A DNA stretch of 64,000 nucleotides from Methylobacillus gramineus (GCF_020532675.1 NZ_JAJAVE010000003.1:186001-250000), one strand, 5' to 3'; counted from the first letter of the stretch, positions 1-8,752 are shown. Numbers and translations are program-made. The notes: generated from the sequence alone by a model not told the origin.

Positions 1-324
1 CGCCAGGCCCAGCCGGTCCTGCAGGATGATGGCCGTGGCCGGTACCAGGTAATCAGGGGATTGTGTCACCACAATCAAGGCATCCACTTCATCGCGTGAC
101 CACTGCAGGTCGTTCAGCAGCTTGTCGGCAGCGTCGTATGCTAAATCAGAAAAGCATTGCCAGTCCGGGCATACCCGGCGCGTCTCTATGCCGATATTGC
201 GCACCAGGCGCTCACGTTCAGAGCGCAGGTGTGGCGGCACATCATTAACGTTGTGGATCACATGCTTGGGCACGCAAGTCGCCATGCCGGCAAAACGTAC
301 ATTTTTTAGCGTTGAAGTGGCCAT
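1..324 (-). CDS. 3-oxoacyl-ACP synthase III (KAS III/FabH-like), 3' part outside window
   Basis: About 108 N-terminal residues are visible. They begin MATSTLKNVRFAGMATCVPK and contain the VTQSPDYLVPATA stretch typical of KAS III thiolase-fold enzymes just before the active-site Cys, which lies beyond the window edge. The family condenses an acyl-CoA with an ACP-bound malonyl or acyl unit. The ATG at 324 follows the acyl carrier protein stop by 9 bases in the same frame, with no strong ribosome binding site, so translation is probably coupled. Family known, substrate unknown. Because it sits with an ACP, an aminotransferase and an OGT-like glycosyltransferase, it more likely makes an acyl group for a glycan or sugar than starts housekeeping fatty acid synthesis. 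The protein is incomplete because of the window edge, not a mutation. Confidence 0.85.
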   Translation of the reverse strand, partial: MATSTLKNVRFAGMATCVPKHVIHNVNDVPPHLRSERERLVRNIGIETRRVCPDWQCFSDLAYDAADKLLNDLQWSRDEVDALIVVTQSPDYLVPATAIILQDRLGLA

Positions 325-333
325 ATCGACAAC

Positions 334-570
334 TTAATTCAGTAACTGATAGAGATCGTTGACGGTGCTCACTTGCTTTAAGTGTTCGCCAGTAATGGTT
401 TTGCCGTATTCCATATCACTGAGGACAATCACGCCCAGCGCTGCCAGGGAATCCCATTCCGGCAAGTCCTTGAGGATGGTGTCCGGGGTGATTTCCACCG
501 CTTCCTGAAAGTCCACTGCGGTGATGAATTTCTCAATAAAGGTGTCGATGTTGTCCATGTTCATTCTCAT
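334..570 (-). CDS. acyl carrier protein (dedicated, 78 aa)
   Basis: A small acidic four-helix protein with the phosphopantetheine attachment motif EWDSLA; Ser41 is the predicted modified residue (here D-S-L-A rather than the D-S-L-D of housekeeping AcpP). Its start ATG overlaps the aminotransferase stop by 4 bases (ATGA), so translation is coupled; in-frame ATGs at codons 3 and 5 are possible alternatives. It is followed at once by the KAS III-like gene. Specialised ACPs in polysaccharide or glycosylation clusters carry acyl groups to be loaded on amino sugars; that role is inferred from context only. Confidence 0.88.
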   Translation of the reverse strand: MRMNMDNIDTFIEKFITAVDFQEAVEITPDTILKDLPEWDSLAALGVIVLSDMEYGKTITGEHLKQVSTVNDLYQLLN

Positions 571-1730
571 TTCAATTGATTGATAGGCGCGATATTCGCG
601 ATGGCGAGGCTCACGGCTTCTACTACATCGGTAATGTCTTGGTTCGAGATAAAGGTAGAAAACGGCAGCCCAATCAGTCCATTCGCTACCGCTTCAGCGA
701 TGGGGGTGGGTTGTTTGATGATGGGCGCTACTTTGGCTGCATGCTGGTGCAACAGTGGTTGATACCAGCGGCGAGTGGCAATCTGTCTATGTTGGCAAAT
801 CTTCTCCAGCCGGTCGCGCGCTTCTGCGGCCATGCGTACGCAGAAAATAGTCGGGGCCGCTAATCGTATGCCTATTTGCCATTGCAGGCTGTCACCACAG
901 CTATGTTCCAGGGCCTCACGGTAGTCGTGATAAATACGATGTCTCAGGGTGGCCTGGGCATCCCATTGATCCAGACTGGCATGGGCCACGGCCGCATGAT
1001 ACTCGGAAAGTTTGGCATTGCTGCCTACAAAGGAAAGGTGGCCGACCGGGAAGCCGGCATTGGCATCTAGGTTGATGCCAAAATTGCTCAGCTGGCGCAC
1101 GGTATTATTGACGGTGGCGTTGCCGCTGACGACTATCCCTCCCTCGCCTGCTGCAAGCGATTTGGTGGCGTGCATGCTATAAACCACGGGGATATCTGGC
1201 GCCTCTACCCACTGGCTGCCAAATGCTCCTGCAGCATCAATCACGACATGGATGCCAGACTGGCGCTGGAATTCACTCCAGCCCAGTGTATCTTGCGGCT
1301 GGCCAAATGCCGCGACCGCAAGCACGGCCTTTGCACCACTTTGAGTAGCCGCTTCTGCAGCAATGGCCGGTGTAAGCAACCAGCTATCTGGGTCTATATC
1401 GGCAATCACGGGAATATAGCCCGCGCGGATGATGGTGGTAAGGGAGGCGACAAATGTCAGCGCCGGGACGATCACCTTGCTGCCTGGAGGCAGGTCCAGA
1501 CTGCTGAGCACCAGCTCCAGGCCAAGCGTGGCACTACTGGTGGTGGTGACATGCATGGGGTGGCTGCTGTGGACTTCAAACAGCGAGGACAGGCGCTGTT
1601 CCAGTGCGGTGTTGAGTGGGCCAAAATTTGAGTAGTGGCGGTTCTGGTCCAGCTGGGCGAGATAAGGCGCAAGTGAATCCCGGTCTGGCAAGAGCGGAGT
1701 CAGAAGCGGGATGGCAGTACGCACACTCAT
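567..1730 (-). CDS. DegT/DnrJ/EryC1/StrS-family PLP aminotransferase
   Basis: 387 residues with the fold-type I aminotransferase pattern of the DegT family: N-terminal substrate segment with NFGPLN near residue 35, cofactor Asp165 in VVIDAAGAFG, and Schiff-base Lys190 in SMHATKSLAAGEGG. Members usually aminate keto-sugar nucleotides, but some act on other keto compounds. The start overlaps the stop of the OGT-like gene by 4 bases and its own stop overlaps the ACP start, so the genes form a tightly coupled operon. Substrate cannot be read from the sequence. The product may feed the acylated amino sugar suggested by the ACP and KAS III neighbours. Confidence 0.88.
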   Translation of the reverse strand: MSVRTAIPLLTPLLPDRDSLAPYLAQLDQNRHYSNFGPLNTALEQRLSSLFEVHSSHPMHVTTTSSATLGLELVLSSLDLPPGSKVIVPALTFVASLTTIIRAGYIPVIADIDPDSWLLTPAIAAEAATQSGAKAVLAVAAFGQPQDTLGWSEFQRQSGIHVVIDAAGAFGSQWVEAPDIPVVYSMHATKSLAAGEGGIVVSGNATVNNTVRQLSNFGINLDANAGFPVGHLSFVGSNAKLSEYHAAVAHASLDQWDAQATLRHRIYHDYREALEHSCGDSLQWQIGIRLAAPTIFCVRMAAEARDRLEKICQHRQIATRRWYQPLLHQHAAKVAPIIKQPTPIAEAVANGLIGLPFSTFISNQDITDVVEAVSLAIANIAPINQLK

Positions 1731-3382
1731 TTGGATTGTCCTTGTGATGGCTCATGGGCCGCACGTAGCTGTTGCAAGTCATTGGCGTATGGCGCCTGCA
1801 CCATGAGGAATTTTGCCTTGCCCAGCAGGTAATTGAGCCATAACTGGCGATAACTGGTTTCCAGGTCGCGACAGCGGCCTGCATAGTCCATCAAAAGTGA
1901 CTTTTGCAGCAACGGGCGTGCCCGGCTACGGAACTCAGTCAGTAATTCCGGATGGTCAAGCAGGTGCAGCACCTTGGCAATATAGGCTTCCTCATCATCG
2001 GCAATCCATTGCTCCAGACCCAGGCCTCTCAGTATGGTGGAGGTCGAGGCAGAAACAGCATCAGTGGCGTTCATGGCCACGATCGGTAGCCCCATCCACA
2101 AGCTATGCAGCGTGGTGGTACCACCGGAAATCGGGAAACTATCGAGCGCAATATCCACAATATCGCCACGGGACATGAACTCCTCCATGGATACTATGGG
2201 CGAAACGATGATGCGGTCCAGGGGCAGTCCAAGTTCTACCAGACGTGGCTCTATCGTATGCACTGCATCGTCAATGGTGGTTTCTTGTACGTGGAGAAGC
2301 AGTTGAACATCTGGTCTGGCTTCCAGAATGCGTTTCCACACAAGCAGAGTCTGGTCGGTCAACTTGCGTGAGCTGTTGAGCGATCCCAGTGTAGGCGGGT
2401 TGCCCCGCAGCATTGGAGGGGCGGCTTCCAGCGGCGCATTGGCCGGAGGAATATAACTCGCCATGCAATGCAAGCGGAACAGTTTCTCTAGATAGAATTG
2501 CTCATTACCGAACGGATCCATGCCCCAGTCGGTGAGGCGGTAATCCATCTCTTTCATGCCCAGGGTACTGCCGATATAGCCCAGCCAGGTAACTTGTACT
2601 GGGGCTGCGCGTCTGGCAAACACATAGAGGCGATGGCCTTGTGTGTGACCAGACAAATCGATCAGGACATCAATCTTTTCCTTGCGGATCAGTTGGTAAA
2701 GCGCATCGTCAGTAATTTGGGAAACATCGTGCCAATGTGGTACCAGTATTTTCAGGCGCTTAGTCGTTGCATCCTGTTGTTTGGAGGTGGAGAACACATG
2801 CACGTCCACTTGCTTGGGATCATGATGGGCAAACACTGGCTCCATAAAGTAAGCCACGGCATGGTCGCGCATGTCACCTGACACATAGCCTATGCGCAGT
2901 ATGCGGTCTGGGGCGCGGTCATGGTGGAAGGGCCTGCTGTTGACCAGGGGATCAGCAAAACGCTGTCCCCACTCACGGTAAAGGGCCAGTTTTTTCTGGG
3001 GGTCAGGGCGGGCAATGGAGTGGATATTGGCGCGATCCAGTACAAACGATGAGTTATCGGGCTGCATCTCTACTGCATGGTCGATGAAGGCGCAGGCTTC
3101 TTCCAGTCGACCCAGATAGAAATAGGAAATGGCGAGGCCGTAAATGGCCTGCAGATTACCGGGTTCCATGCCCACGACAAACTCCATGGTTTCTGCTGCC
3201 TGCTGGTATTTCATGGTGCGCAGGAAAAGATTGCCTATTTTGAGCCAGATGGCAATCTGGTTGCTGCCCAACTCCAGGGCTGCAGTGAATTTATAGAGGG
3301 CTTCAAGATCATTGTGCGCAGCTTCGGCGTCAAGGCCGGCCTGAAATAACTCTTCGGAGGTGGGGGATGGCTGCTGTGACAA
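1727..3382 (-). CDS. TPR-containing O-GlcNAc transferase-like glycosyltransferase (GT41/SPINDLY)
   Basis: 551 residues. The first ~115 are tetratricopeptide repeats (pattern A-x-Y-x-L-G at residues ~40-115). From ~165 come the two Rossmann-like lobes of GT41: a VSGDMRDHAVAYF segment, then DLSGHTQGHRLYVFARRAAP, and the UDP-sugar-binding C-lobe with FGSLNSSRKL and DSFPISGGTTTLHSLWMGLP. The family transfers a sugar to Ser/Thr of proteins, in bacteria mostly of unknown targets (adhesins and flagellins are precedents). The start is TTG at 3382, supported by AAGG 8 bases upstream. It is the first gene of a four-gene operon. The number of TPRs is low compared with eukaryotic OGT. Confidence 0.88.
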   Translation of the reverse strand: MSQQPSPTSEELFQAGLDAEAAHNDLEALYKFTAALELGSNQIAIWLKIGNLFLRTMKYQQAAETMEFVVGMEPGNLQAIYGLAISYFYLGRLEEACAFIDHAVEMQPDNSSFVLDRANIHSIARPDPQKKLALYREWGQRFADPLVNSRPFHHDRAPDRILRIGYVSGDMRDHAVAYFMEPVFAHHDPKQVDVHVFSTSKQQDATTKRLKILVPHWHDVSQITDDALYQLIRKEKIDVLIDLSGHTQGHRLYVFARRAAPVQVTWLGYIGSTLGMKEMDYRLTDWGMDPFGNEQFYLEKLFRLHCMASYIPPANAPLEAAPPMLRGNPPTLGSLNSSRKLTDQTLLVWKRILEARPDVQLLLHVQETTIDDAVHTIEPRLVELGLPLDRIIVSPIVSMEEFMSRGDIVDIALDSFPISGGTTTLHSLWMGLPIVAMNATDAVSASTSTILRGLGLEQWIADDEEAYIAKVLHLLDHPELLTEFRSRARPLLQKSLLMDYAGRCRDLETSYRQLWLNYLLGKAKFLMVQAPYANDLQQLRAAHEPSQGQSK

Positions 3383-3698
3383 TTTATCTGCCTTGTCTAT
3401 CTCATTATTATGATGTTGCCATTGCTCGGGAGAACCTGCGCAAGCCTATATGCCACTGCATATCCCGTCAAGCAGGGCGGCAGCGTGCATGGTGGTACTG
3501 TGATATTACTATCGGTCATTTTCATCGGAATTTGAGATCAGTCAGGTAATTACCCTGCTATTCAGCAATTGTCCTCCTGCCCACGCAGTTTTCCAAACTG
3601 GTTTGCTAATTGCCCATGAACCTACGTAAAATACAGGGATGGCGGGATGTTCGCCAAATATCTAATCATTCTTGTGTATTTCACTAGGTAGTATTCAA
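3383..3698. other. divergent intergenic region between glycosylation operon and thiS
   Basis: 316 bases with no convincing reading frame on either strand. It must carry the promoters of both the minus-strand OGT-like operon and the plus-strand thiS-thiG genes. One sigma-70-like promoter for thiS is listed separately. I looked for a TPP riboswitch (CUGAGA and the thi-box helices) before thiS and did not find one, so thiSG here is probably not under THI-element control from this region. Confidence 0.6.
3603..3632 (+). promoter_or_regulatory. candidate sigma-70 promoter for thiS
   Basis: TTGCTA at 3603-3608 and TAAAAT at 3627-3632 are separated by 18 bases and lie about 65 bases before the thiS start. 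Both hexamers match the consensus at four or five positions. Prediction by eye only. Confidence 0.35.
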
Positions 3699-3905
3699 TT
3701 GATTCATCTGACCATCAACGGGAATTCACGGCAGTTCGAGGTTGAAAGCCTGACAGTGGGCGAGCTTGTGGAAAAGCTTGGCCTGACCGGCAAGCGTCTG
3801 GCAATCGAACGAAATGGTGAAATCGTCCCGCGCGGCGCGTTTGCCGATGCGGTGTTAAATAGCCATGACAAACTAGAAATTGTCGGCGCAGTAGGAGGCG
3901 GTTAA
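3699..3905 (+). CDS. thiS: ThiS sulfur carrier protein
   Basis: 68 residues with the ubiquitin-like fold of ThiS: TINGN near the N terminus, the [12 protein letters not shown] helix and the diagnostic C-terminal EIVGAVGGG. The terminal Gly is adenylated and converted to a thiocarboxylate that donates sulfur to the thiazole of thiamine. I place the start at TTG 3699, which gives the usual N terminus and has AGG 10 bases upstream; a TTG at 3672 in frame would add nine residues without family support. The stop overlaps the thiG ATG by one base. Confidence 0.93.
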   Translation: MIHLTINGNSRQFEVESLTVGELVEKLGLTGKRLAIERNGEIVPRGAFADAVLNSHDKLEIVGAVGGG

Positions 3906-4684
3906 TGGATACATTGAATATTGCAGGCAAGAGTTACCAATCGCGCCTGCTGGTGGGGACTGGCAAGTACCAGGATTTTGCGCAAACACGTGCAGCAATA
4001 GACGCCAGTGGCGCGGAAATCATTACCGTCGCGATTCGTCGCACCAATATCGGCCAAAATGCCGGTGAGCCTTCATTGCTCGAGTTCCTGCCGCCAGAAG
4101 AGTTTACCTATCTGCCCAATACCGCAGGCTGTTATTCTGCGGATGATGCCGTGCGCACCTTGCGGCTGGCGCGTGAGTTGCTGGATGGACACAAGCTGGT
4201 CAAGCTGGAAGTGCTGGGCGATCCTAATACCTTGTACCCCAATATGCTGGAAACCATCAAGGCCGCGGCAACCCTGGTCAAGGATGGTTTCGATGTCATG
4301 GTGTACTGTTCGGATGATCCGATTATTGCCAAGCAACTGGAAGAGTTGGGCTGTGCTGCCGTCATGCCATTGGCTTCGTTGATTGGTTCCGGTATGGGCA
4401 TACTCAATCCATGGAACCTGCAGATCATTATTGATAATGCCAAGATCCCGGTGCTGGTGGACGCAGGTGTGGGTACCGCTTCCGATGCGGCCATCGCCAT
4501 GGAGCTGGGTTGTCAGGGCGTACTCATGAATACTGCTATTGCGGCGGCGAAAGATCCGGTCTTGATGGCAGGAGCGATGAAAAAAGCGGTTGAAGCCGGG
4601 CGCGAAGCCTACCTTGCAGGCCGTATGCCCAAGAAGCTGTATTCTGCTTCTCCCAGTTCGCCTACCAGCGGCTTGATTGCCTGA
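3905..4684 (+). CDS. thiG: thiazole synthase
   Basis: 259 residues, a TIM-barrel enzyme that joins deoxyxylulose 5-phosphate, dehydroglycine and ThiS-thiocarboxylate into the thiazole phosphate. Lys100 in LVKLEVLGD is the expected Schiff-base lysine. The C-terminal [12 protein letters not shown] and [14 protein letters not shown] segments form the phosphate site. It is directly fused in translation to thiS, the standard arrangement in betaproteobacteria. Length and motifs are normal. Confidence 0.97.
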   Translation: MDTLNIAGKSYQSRLLVGTGKYQDFAQTRAAIDASGAEIITVAIRRTNIGQNAGEPSLLEFLPPEEFTYLPNTAGCYSADDAVRTLRLARELLDGHKLVKLEVLGDPNTLYPNMLETIKAAATLVKDGFDVMVYCSDDPIIAKQLEELGCAAVMPLASLIGSGMGILNPWNLQIIIDNAKIPVLVDAGVGTASDAAIAMELGCQGVLMNTAIAAAKDPVLMAGAMKKAVEAGREAYLAGRMPKKLYSASPSSPTSGLIA

Positions 4685-4692
4685 GGACTGAT

Positions 4693-5076
4693 ATGTCAGA
4701 ACATAAGCGTTATGAGTTCTCGACCAAGGTAGACACGGCGTTTGTGCCAGATCAATCGGACGTGGAGCAGAATCGCTATGTGTTCACCTATACGGTCCGC
4801 ATTACCAACACTGGCACCGTGGCGGCACAACTGATCAGTCGCCATTGGGTCATTACCGATGCTACCGGCAAGGTCAATGAAGTGAAAGGCCTCGGCGTCG
4901 TGGGAGCGCAGCCCCTGCTCAAGCCGGGCGAACATTTCGAGTACACCAGTGGCACTATCGTGGCGACCCCGGTGGGGACGATGCGAGGCAGTTATCATAT
5001 GACGGCAGAGGATGGCACGCAGTTTGACAGCGAGATCGCGCCTTTTACCCTCAATATGCCCAGAGTGTTGCATTAA
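4693..5076 (+). CDS. apaG: ApaG-domain protein
   Basis: 127 residues of the single-domain ApaG fold (fibronectin III-like beta sandwich), with the diagnostic RYVFTYTVRITNTG and RHWVITDATGK stretches and the GVVGAQPLLKPGE loop. Implicated in Co2+ resistance and Mg2+ efflux in enterics; biochemical function unclear. It begins 8 bases after the thiG stop, with GAGGACTGAT before the ATG, so it may share the thiSG transcript. Confidence 0.95.
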   Translation: MSEHKRYEFSTKVDTAFVPDQSDVEQNRYVFTYTVRITNTGTVAAQLISRHWVITDATGKVNEVKGLGVVGAQPLLKPGEHFEYTSGTIVATPVGTMRGSYHMTAEDGTQFDSEIAPFTLNMPRVLH

Positions 5077-5086
5077 GCCTGAGCGC

Positions 5087-6361
5087 ATGAGATTGATCAG
5101 AAGTTACCTGCCTTTATTGTTGGCGTTGTTATTGGCAGCTTGTGGTGACCACAAGCACGTTAAGCTGGATGATCATGCACAAGCCTGCCCATCATGCCCT
5201 GCGCCCCAGCAGACTATTCCACAACCGGCATTACCCGTTCCTGAAGTCCCCAAGCAACCGCCTGTAGAAAAACCATCGGCCAGCAAAATCCCTGACTATG
5301 GTTTGTTAAAGTCAGCAGACTGGAGTGCGCTGGCCGGTTTTGAGCAGGCTGATCTGGCCAAAGCCTGGCCTGCCTGGCAGCAAGGCTGCACCACCCTGAA
5401 AAATCGCCAGCCCTGGCAAGCTGCCTGTCAAGCCGCGAGCCAGCTGCCAGCCAGCCCTACTGATGCCATGGTGCAAAGTTACTTCAGGCAATATTTCAAT
5501 GTGTATCAGGCTACCAATGCGGACGGTAGCGATAGCGGCATGATCACCGGGTATTACGAACCCTTGCTCAAAGGCAGTCGTACACGCAGTGAGCTATATC
5601 GCTATCCACTCTATGGGCGTCCTGCCGACTTGATCACCGTGGAGCTTGCCAGCCTGTTTCCCGAGCTTGCCAACAAGCGGGTGCGCGGGCGGCTGGTGGG
5701 CAACAAGCTCCTGCCTTACTATAACCGTGCCGAGATTGAGAGTGGCATAGCGCCCATACAGGGCAATGAATTATTGTGGGTGAGTGATCCTATTGATCTA
5801 TTCTTCCTGCACGTGCAGGGCTCGGGATTGGTGCAGCTTAATAATGGTCAGGAAGTCCATGTGGGCTATGCAGACCAGAATGGCATGACCTACCAATCCA
5901 TAGGCCGTACCTTGGTGGAGCGAGGTGAGTTGACGCTGGACAAGGCTTCCATGCAGGGCATCAAGAATTGGGCGCGCAGTAATCCAGGCAAATTGCAGGA
6001 ATTGCTTAATACCAATCCCAGTTATGTGTTTTTTCGTGAACTTCCTGCTGGCCTGCCTGGACCTCTTGGCTCGCTCGGTGTGCCTATCCTGGGCGAACGC
6101 GTGGTAGCGGTTGACCCCAAGTATATCCCGCTCGGTGCGCCGGTTTTTCTGGCGACTACCTATCCCAATAGCAGCGCGCCATTAAATCGCCTGATGCTGG
6201 CCCAGGACACTGGCGGTGCTATCAAAGGCGGTGTGCGGGCAGATTTCTTCTGGGGTGCCGGTGAAGCAGCAGGGCAGAAGGCGGGCTCCATGAAGCAGTC
6301 AGGGCGCATCTGGGTGTTATTGCCTAAGGGATTTGTGGTGCCGACAGGGGCAGGTCAATAA
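5087..6361 (+). CDS. mltA: membrane-bound lytic murein transglycosylase A
   Basis: 424 residues. A lipoprotein signal with lipobox LAAC (Cys19) anchors it to the outer membrane, followed by a Pro-rich linker. The MltA domain begins near residue 130 (SGMITGYYEPLLKGS) and ends with the 3D-type LAQDTGGAIKGGVRADFFWG segment, which carries the catalytic Asp. It cleaves the MurNAc-GlcNAc bond of peptidoglycan to form 1,6-anhydro products. The ATG at 5087 is chosen because it puts the hydrophobic signal at the N terminus; in-frame codons reach back to 5012 inside apaG but lack support. It follows apaG by 10 bases. Confidence 0.96.
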   Translation: MRLIRSYLPLLLALLLAACGDHKHVKLDDHAQACPSCPAPQQTIPQPALPVPEVPKQPPVEKPSASKIPDYGLLKSADWSALAGFEQADLAKAWPAWQQGCTTLKNRQPWQAACQAASQLPASPTDAMVQSYFRQYFNVYQATNADGSDSGMITGYYEPLLKGSRTRSELYRYPLYGRPADLITVELASLFPELANKRVRGRLVGNKLLPYYNRAEIESGIAPIQGNELLWVSDPIDLFFLHVQGSGLVQLNNGQEVHVGYADQNGMTYQSIGRTLVERGELTLDKASMQGIKNWARSNPGKLQELLNTNPSYVFFRELPAGLPGPLGSLGVPILGERVVAVDPKYIPLGAPVFLATTYPNSSAPLNRLMLAQDTGGAIKGGVRADFFWGAGEAAGQKAGSMKQSGRIWVLLPKGFVVPTGAGQ

Positions 6362-6531
6362 TCCTGCAATATGAGTAGCGTTGCTGATGCCAGCGCTCCC
6401 TCGAATAAAATAGGGCCCAGATTGTCATGGTATCGGCTCTTTATATATTGATTAGACTATATGACGGACTCCCACCACGACCACCGGCGTTTGTCTCCCT
6501 CTGGTTAATGCATTCACCAGTAGTGTTCCAG

Positions 6532-7299
6532 TTAACTCCACACGTAAGTATCCATCGCCAATATGCCGTAGGTATTCTCTGGCTGGTAACGTATTCCGCT
6601 ACCTTGCGCAGCGCCTAATGCGACAAACAGTGGCATGAGGTGGTCCTCATGGGGATGGGCTCGATGACCGCCCGGTGCCTGGGTTCTATAGTCGAGCAGG
6701 GCGTCGATATCGTGGTCGGCAATTTTCTGTGCCATCCAATTGGTGAATGCCGGGACATAATCTAATACTGGTGCATCACGTTCTGCGGTGAAAAAATCGT
6801 GCAGGTTATGGGTGATGGCACCGGAACAAAGCAACAAGATATTCTCCTGTTGCAGGCCCGTCAGTGCTTGCCCTATTTGATAATGTTTCAATGGCCCAGC
6901 ATGGCTCTGGATGGAAAGTTGAGTCACCGGGATGTCTGCCTGGGGATACATGAGCATTAAGGGAACCCAGCCACCATGATCCAGTCCTCTGCTTGCATCC
7001 ATGCTAGTGGTAGGAAAAGAGTCAGCCAGTGCTTCCACCACACGCATAGCAAGGTCTGGCGCTCCTGGCGCTGGGTATTGCATCTCATACATTTCGCGTG
7101 GAAAACCTCCAAAATCATGGATGGTTTCCGGTGTTTCAACTGCGCTTACCCGTGGCTGGGTTGTATCCCAATGCGCTGAGATGACCAGGATGGCATCTGG
7201 TTGGGGTAACGACCGCCCTAATTCTGCCAGCAAGCGACCAGTGGCACCTGGCTCCATAGCCAATGTGGGTGCGCCATGCGAGATAAATAAGGTAGTCAT
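6532..7299 (-). CDS. DODA-type extradiol ring-cleavage dioxygenase (YgiD family)
   Basis: 255 residues of the class III extradiol dioxygenase fold. Metal-binding His appear in LFISHGAP (His8), ISAHWDTTQP and GAITHNLHDF. The family includes plant and bacterial 4,5-DOPA dioxygenase; many bacterial members have no known substrate. It lies downstream of doxX on the same strand with a hairpin between them, and divergent from a LysR-type regulator that probably controls both genes. Such DODA-DoxX-LysR sets usually respond to quinones or aromatic compounds, but nothing here fixes the substrate. Confidence 0.9.
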   Translation of the reverse strand: MTTLFISHGAPTLAMEPGATGRLLAELGRSLPQPDAILVISAHWDTTQPRVSAVETPETIHDFGGFPREMYEMQYPAPGAPDLAMRVVEALADSFPTTSMDASRGLDHGGWVPLMLMYPQADIPVTQLSIQSHAGPLKHYQIGQALTGLQQENILLLCSGAITHNLHDFFTAERDAPVLDYVPAFTNWMAQKIADHDIDALLDYRTQAPGGHRAHPHEDHLMPLFVALGAAQGSGIRYQPENTYGILAMDTYVWS

Positions 7300-7331
7300 G
7301 CTTGAGTTCCTGTAGGTGAGTCAGCAACAAC

Positions 7332-7351
7332 GGCCACGCTGGGGCGTGGCC
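7332..7351 (-). other. inter-cistronic hairpin between doxX and dioxygenase
   Basis: Perfect 8-bp stem GGCCACGC / GCGTGGCC with loop TGGG. No good T-run follows on the minus strand (TTGTTGCTGA), so it may be a partial terminator or an RNA-processing or stability hairpin rather than a full stop. Confidence 0.4.
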
Positions 7352-7374
7352 ATGGCGTTTTACGGTGGCGTTAT

Positions 7375-7764
7375 TTAGCGACGTAGACGATCCAGGCTAT
7401 AGCTACCCGCACCATGAACCGACACCTGCAATAGTCCGCCAATGATGGCGATGTTCTTGAGGAACATGATCAATTGAATCTGGTTACTGAAGTCATTATG
7501 AAACATGAGCGCAGTGGCCAATGTGAAAGCAGCAAGGATGGTTGCAGAGATGTTGGTGCGATAGCCGAACAACAAGCTGAGCCCAAGGCCGACTTCTACA
7601 ATCAGTGCAATGGCGTAGCCCAGTTCAGGCAATGGAGCGCCAACGCTGCTGATATAGGCAATGGTGCCACTGGGGTCTGCCAGTTTGCCAAAACCGCTGG
7701 CAATAAAAATGAGTGCCAGAAATGCGCGGCCAAGCAGCAGGGTGGTGTTTGAGAGAGTATTCAT
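7375..7764 (-). CDS. DoxX-family membrane protein
   Basis: 129 residues with four predicted membrane helices (about 10-30, 50-70, 75-95, 100-120) and the family signature GRAFLALIFIASGFGKL near the N terminus. DoxX proteins are quinone-linked or redox-partner membrane proteins; the exact role is unknown. Start taken at ATG 7764, which has AGGAAA 7 bases before it and begins right at the first helix; the longer frame to 7830 has no such signal. It is the first gene of the likely doxX-dioxygenase operon, divergent from the LysR gene. Confidence 0.9.
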   Translation of the reverse strand: MNTLSNTTLLLGRAFLALIFIASGFGKLADPSGTIAYISSVGAPLPELGYAIALIVEVGLGLSLLFGYRTNISATILAAFTLATALMFHNDFSNQIQLIMFLKNIAIIGGLLQVSVHGAGSYSLDRLRR

Positions 7765-7825
7765 GAGTGATTTCCTGATTAATATGGGATGAGTACATTG
7801 TAGTATTGAAGAGTTATGTTGATAA

Positions 7826-7863
7826 TCCACCTTGAATTAGTAAGACTGTCAATTAAAGGTGGA
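7826..7863. promoter_or_regulatory. 38-bp dyad over the lysR ribosome binding site
   Basis: Arms TCCACCTTGAATT (7826-7838) and AATTAAAGGTGGA (7851-7863) are complementary at 12 of 13 positions, with a 12-base spacer. The right arm contains AAAGGTGG, the Shine-Dalgarno of the lysR gene. It could be the LysR operator shared with the divergent doxX promoter or, in the mRNA, a hairpin that hides the lysR ribosome binding site. Confidence 0.55.
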
Positions 7864-7867
7864 CAAT

Positions 7868-8752
7868 GTGAGTCAGTTAGACGAAATGCGGATTTATGCC
7901 GAAGTGGTCAAGCGAGGTAACTTCACAGTGGCGGCGCATCAACTCGGGATTAGTAAACAGTTGGTTAGTCGCCGTGTCATGGATCTGGAACAGCGGTTAG
8001 GTGCGCGTCTATTGAATCGCACTACACGCAAGCTGTCGCCCACGGAGCTTGGTAAGGTGTTTTTTGAGCGTTGTCTGGAAATTTTGCTTCAGGTCACTGA
8101 GGCCGAGCAAGAGGTTTCCAGCAGCAGTGGGGAGTTACGCGGGTTGTTGCGCCTGTCAGTGCCAGTCTCTTTTGCCAGCATGGTATTGTCACCCGCGCTC
8201 AATAGTTTCATGTTGCAGCATCCCAAGCTGGAAGTCGCGCTGGATGTGGATAACCGCCTGGTCGATGTCGTTGGCGAGGGCTACGATATGGTGATCCGTA
8301 TCACCAAGCATCCAGACGAGGGGATGGTAGCCCGTAAACTGGCGGATTCCTCACTGATTTATTGTTGTAGCCCAAGTTATATTGCTCGTTATGGCATGCC
8401 AGAGTTACCCATGCAATTAGGCATGCATCAATGTATTACTTCTCGGGCAGGAGAGTGGGTGTTTGAGCAAGATGGGGAAACTCTCAAGATACAAGTACAT
8501 CCCACGCTTAGGTCCAATCATGGGGAAGTGATGTGCGAGGCGGCAATTGCTGGTTTGGGCATTACTGGGCTACCGGAGTTTTATGTCAGAAAAGCCCTGA
8601 AATCCGGGCAGTTGGTAGCGGTGCTACAAGAGTTTACCGGTAGCATTGGGGCTATCTATGCGCTCTATCCTCAGCACAGGCAATCATCCCTGATGGTGAG
8701 GACTTTTGCCGATTTCCTGCAGGATTGGTTCAAACAAGAAGAGAGAGCCTGA
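7868..8752 (+). CDS. LysR-family transcriptional regulator
   Basis: 294 residues. The N-terminal winged helix-turn-helix is at 1-60 (RGNFTVAAHQLGISKQLVSRRVMDLEQRLG) and is followed by a periplasmic-binding-like effector domain (RLSVPVSFASMVLSPAL onward). It belongs to the group whose neighbours are often short-chain oxidoreductases or DoxX. Start: GTG at 7868 has AAGGTGG 5 bases upstream; GTG at 7859 is in frame but lies inside that ribosome binding site. It is divergent from doxX and the DODA-type dioxygenase, its likely targets. Confidence 0.93.
   Translation: MSQLDEMRIYAEVVKRGNFTVAAHQLGISKQLVSRRVMDLEQRLGARLLNRTTRKLSPTELGKVFFERCLEILLQVTEAEQEVSSSSGELRGLLRLSVPVSFASMVLSPALNSFMLQHPKLEVALDVDNRLVDVVGEGYDMVIRITKHPDEGMVARKLADSSLIYCCSPSYIARYGMPELPMQLGMHQCITSRAGEWVFEQDGETLKIQVHPTLRSNHGEVMCEAAIAGLGITGLPEFYVRKALKSGQLVAVLQEFTGSIGAIYALYPQHRQSSLMVRTFADFLQDWFKQEERA

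Noticed and set aside
1170-1631. 153-codon plus-strand frame inside the aminotransferase gene.
   Set aside because: Antisense shadow with atypical Cys/Arg-rich composition.
3383-3698. Search for a TPP riboswitch before thiS.
   Set aside because: No CTGAGA box or paired helices found.
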